Shown here: positions 5,654-6,978 of the stretch, piece by piece
Position numbering within the stretch: position 1 is the stretch's first letter
Layout of the letters: every line of letters begins with the position of its first letter
NCBI GenBank assembly: GCA_002415855.1
Contig: DIAS01000133.1
Coordinates: 1-6,978 of the forward strand
Direction of reading: 5' to 3'
DNA length: 6,978 nt
From: Bacteroidales bacterium UBA5072
Lineage (GTDB): Bacteria; Bacteroidota; Bacteroidia; Bacteroidales; UBA10428
The notes under the pieces: generated by a model
What the model was told of the DNA's origin: nothing
The model's database searches: none
What the model saw: the letters and a program-made list of their open reading frames with translations, nothing else
Translations under genes and position numbers: made by a program

Positions 5654-6745
5654 ATGATAAGTAATAAGGTCAGATCAGTAACAAGCTTGTTGCTGATCTT
5701 CTTTTCTTTACAAGCAAGCCTGCTTCAGGCACAGAAGCCGGAAGAGAAGACCGGATCAGGTGACTATCTCTTTAACGATGTCCATTTCCATCTGACAAAC
5801 TATATTCAGAAAGGAACAGACATCCATGTTTATCTGAATGACATAATGGGCGACAAGATAGGCAGGTCTGTGCTCTTTGGCCTGCCCCTGCAGCAGCAGT
5901 GGTCTTACAGGGTGACAGGCGACAATGCCCCTACATATTACCTTGAGACGGATGCCCATCTGTATTATTATTCCTTTACAGATGCCTTTATAGCTATGGC
6001 TTACAAATCCCTTCCTCCGGAACAGCAGGCACGGATTGATCCCATGATAACCGGATTTAACCCTACCGATATGTATGCGGCAGATCATATCAGGAGGGTG
6101 CTTACGACTTTCCCGGGAGTCTTTTCAGGTGTAGGGGAATTTACTATCCATAAGGAGTTTGTCTCGTCGAAGATAGATGGCGATGTGGCCAGTTTTAATG
6201 ACCCTGCCCTGGACAGTTTATTGAATTTCTGTGCTGAAGCCGGCCTTGTTGTGCTGATACACAATGATATCGATAATCCTTTCCCGAAACCCGGGAAGCC
6301 GAATTACCTGGATGGAATGAAGGATCTTGTCAGGCGTCATCCCGGAACCACGATGATATGGGCCCACCTGGGTGTAGGCAGAATAGTCGCGCCACTAAAG
6401 GATATGATGACTGTGGTTGAGAATATGGTAAGCGACCCGGCTTATGATAACCTTTATTTTGATATCTCCTGGGATGAGGTCGCAAAATATATTGTTGCTT
6501 CAGAGCAGTCTTTATCAAATTCAGCCTATATAATCAATAAATATCCTGACAGGTTCCTGTTCGGCACCGATAATGTGGCCCCGACCAGCCAGGAGAAGCA
6601 TCTGGAAGTCTATCACATTTACGATCCGTTATGGAACCTCCTCACGCCGGAAGCCAGGGAAAGGATTCTGAAAGGAAACTACGAAAGGCTCTTTGACAAG
6701 GCAAGAAAGGATGTCAGGGCCTGGGAACAAATCCATAAGAATTAA
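5654..6745 (+). CDS. Exported metal-dependent amidohydrolase (Amidohydrolase_2 family)
   Basis: This is a TIM-barrel hydrolase or decarboxylase of the amidohydrolase superfamily; the substrate is not known. Metal and catalytic residues of the ACMSD-like subgroup are all visible: His44 and His46 (DVHFH), His203 (LIHND), His238 (WAHLG) and Asp306 (FGTDN), plus Glu162 in GVGEF. GNYERLF near the C-terminus (341-347) is the usual closing motif. Length (363 aa) suits an exported member. The signal peptide (hydrophobic residues about 9-25, ending LLQAQ) points to the periplasm. An earlier ATG at 5646 reads only three codons to a TGA that overlaps the chosen ATG at 5654, so 5654 is the start. It lies 26 bases after the glutaminase stop codon, and the next ORF starts at the base after its own stop, so all three are probably one mRNA. 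Acting on a small amide or carboxylate linked to glutamine/glutamate metabolism would fit, but is inference. Confidence 0.88.
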   Translation: MISNKVRSVTSLLLIFFSLQASLLQAQKPEEKTGSGDYLFNDVHFHLTNYIQKGTDIHVYLNDIMGDKIGRSVLFGLPLQQQWSYRVTGDNAPTYYLETDAHLYYYSFTDAFIAMAYKSLPPEQQARIDPMITGFNPTDMYAADHIRRVLTTFPGVFSGVGEFTIHKEFVSSKIDGDVASFNDPALDSLLNFCAEAGLVVLIHNDIDNPFPKPGKPNYLDGMKDLVRRHPGTTMIWAHLGVGRIVAPLKDMMTVVENMVSDPAYDNLYFDISWDEVAKYIVASEQSLSNSAYIINKYPDRFLFGTDNVAPTSQEKHLEVYHIYDPLWNLLTPEARERILKGNYERLFDKARKDVRAWEQIHKN

Positions 6746-6978
6746 ATGCACTTCTTCGGACCTCATTTCAGGAAGTATAACTTAAATCTTAACTCTTTCA
6801 GTATTGGAAGGATATTGGGATTGCATAGTTTGCTCATTTTCTTATTATTATCGCTAAATGAGCAATCTTACAGCCAGATACAAACAGGAATTATTCCAGA
6901 TGGTACGCAGGGGGAGACTTTTACGATTAATAAAGCCGATACAATAGATCAACCCCTGACTTTTGAAAATTGGAATAA
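6746..6978 (+). CDS. Partial exported protein, cut by the window edge
   Basis: An ATG directly follows the amidohydrolase stop (TAAATG) and opens a frame of 77 codons that remains open to the last base. The N-terminus has basic residues (Arg9, Lys10, Arg22) followed by a hydrophobic segment at about residues 20-37 (ILGLHSLLIFLLLSL) and ends SYSQ, matching the ...SQ signal cleavage seen in the neighbours. The mature start, IQTGIIPDGTQGETFTINK, is polar and shows no family I recognise. The real start could be a little downstream, since no other in-frame ATG is visible and alternative start codons are possible. The zero-base junction implies co-transcription with the amidohydrolase. Confidence 0.65.
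   Translation, partial: MHFFGPHFRKYNLNLNSFSIGRILGLHSLLIFLLLSLNEQSYSQIQTGIIPDGTQGETFTINKADTIDQPLTFENWN

Noticed and set aside
156..6978. A defence, phage, toxin-antitoxin or CRISPR system
   Set aside because: All genes are recognisable envelope or exported proteins, with no nuclease, toxin, recombinase, or regularly spaced repeat array.

Overview
The window looks like ordinary chromosome from a member of the Bacteroidota. Two things support this. The promoter-like sites carry the phylum's -7 box, TAnnTTTG, rather than a -10 TATAAT. Every gene encodes an exported protein of a type common in this phylum: Sec signal peptides ending in ...Q, DUF4136 lipoproteins, small beta-barrels and a DcaP-like porin. 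All seven complete genes and one partial gene lie on the + strand. I see no mobile element, RNA gene, CRISPR array or defence gene.

Layout: (1) 156-929 is a stand-alone outer-membrane barrel resembling the DUF3575 type. (2) 1191-2977 is a tight three-gene unit (gaps of 14 and 12 bases): a DUF4136 lipoprotein with a very aromatic loop, a small outer-membrane barrel, and a second DUF4136 lipoprotein with a Gly/Tyr loop. It ends in a clear intrinsic terminator at 3003-3040. (3) 3173-4366 is a DcaP-like porin with its own promoter. (4) 4367-4526 is intergenic, with a perfect palindrome inside short direct repeats. (5) 4527 to the right edge is a second tight unit: an exported glutaminase with a complete active site, an exported metal-dependent amidohydrolase, and the first 77 codons of another exported protein that runs off the window.

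The most notable signal is regulatory. A 55-base block in front of the lipoprotein/barrel unit (1027-1081) recurs in front of the porin (3084-3138), with 41 of 55 bases identical, no gaps, and the same distance to a TAnnTTTG box. This suggests that the envelope lipoprotein operon and the porin are co-regulated by one unidentified factor. A possible working picture is an envelope and nutrient-acquisition locus: the porin admits small, perhaps acidic, solutes, and periplasmic glutaminase and amidohydrolase process small amides. The co-regulation and the metabolic link are inferences. The gene families themselves are well supported for glutaminase, amidohydrolase and DUF4136, and good for DcaP.
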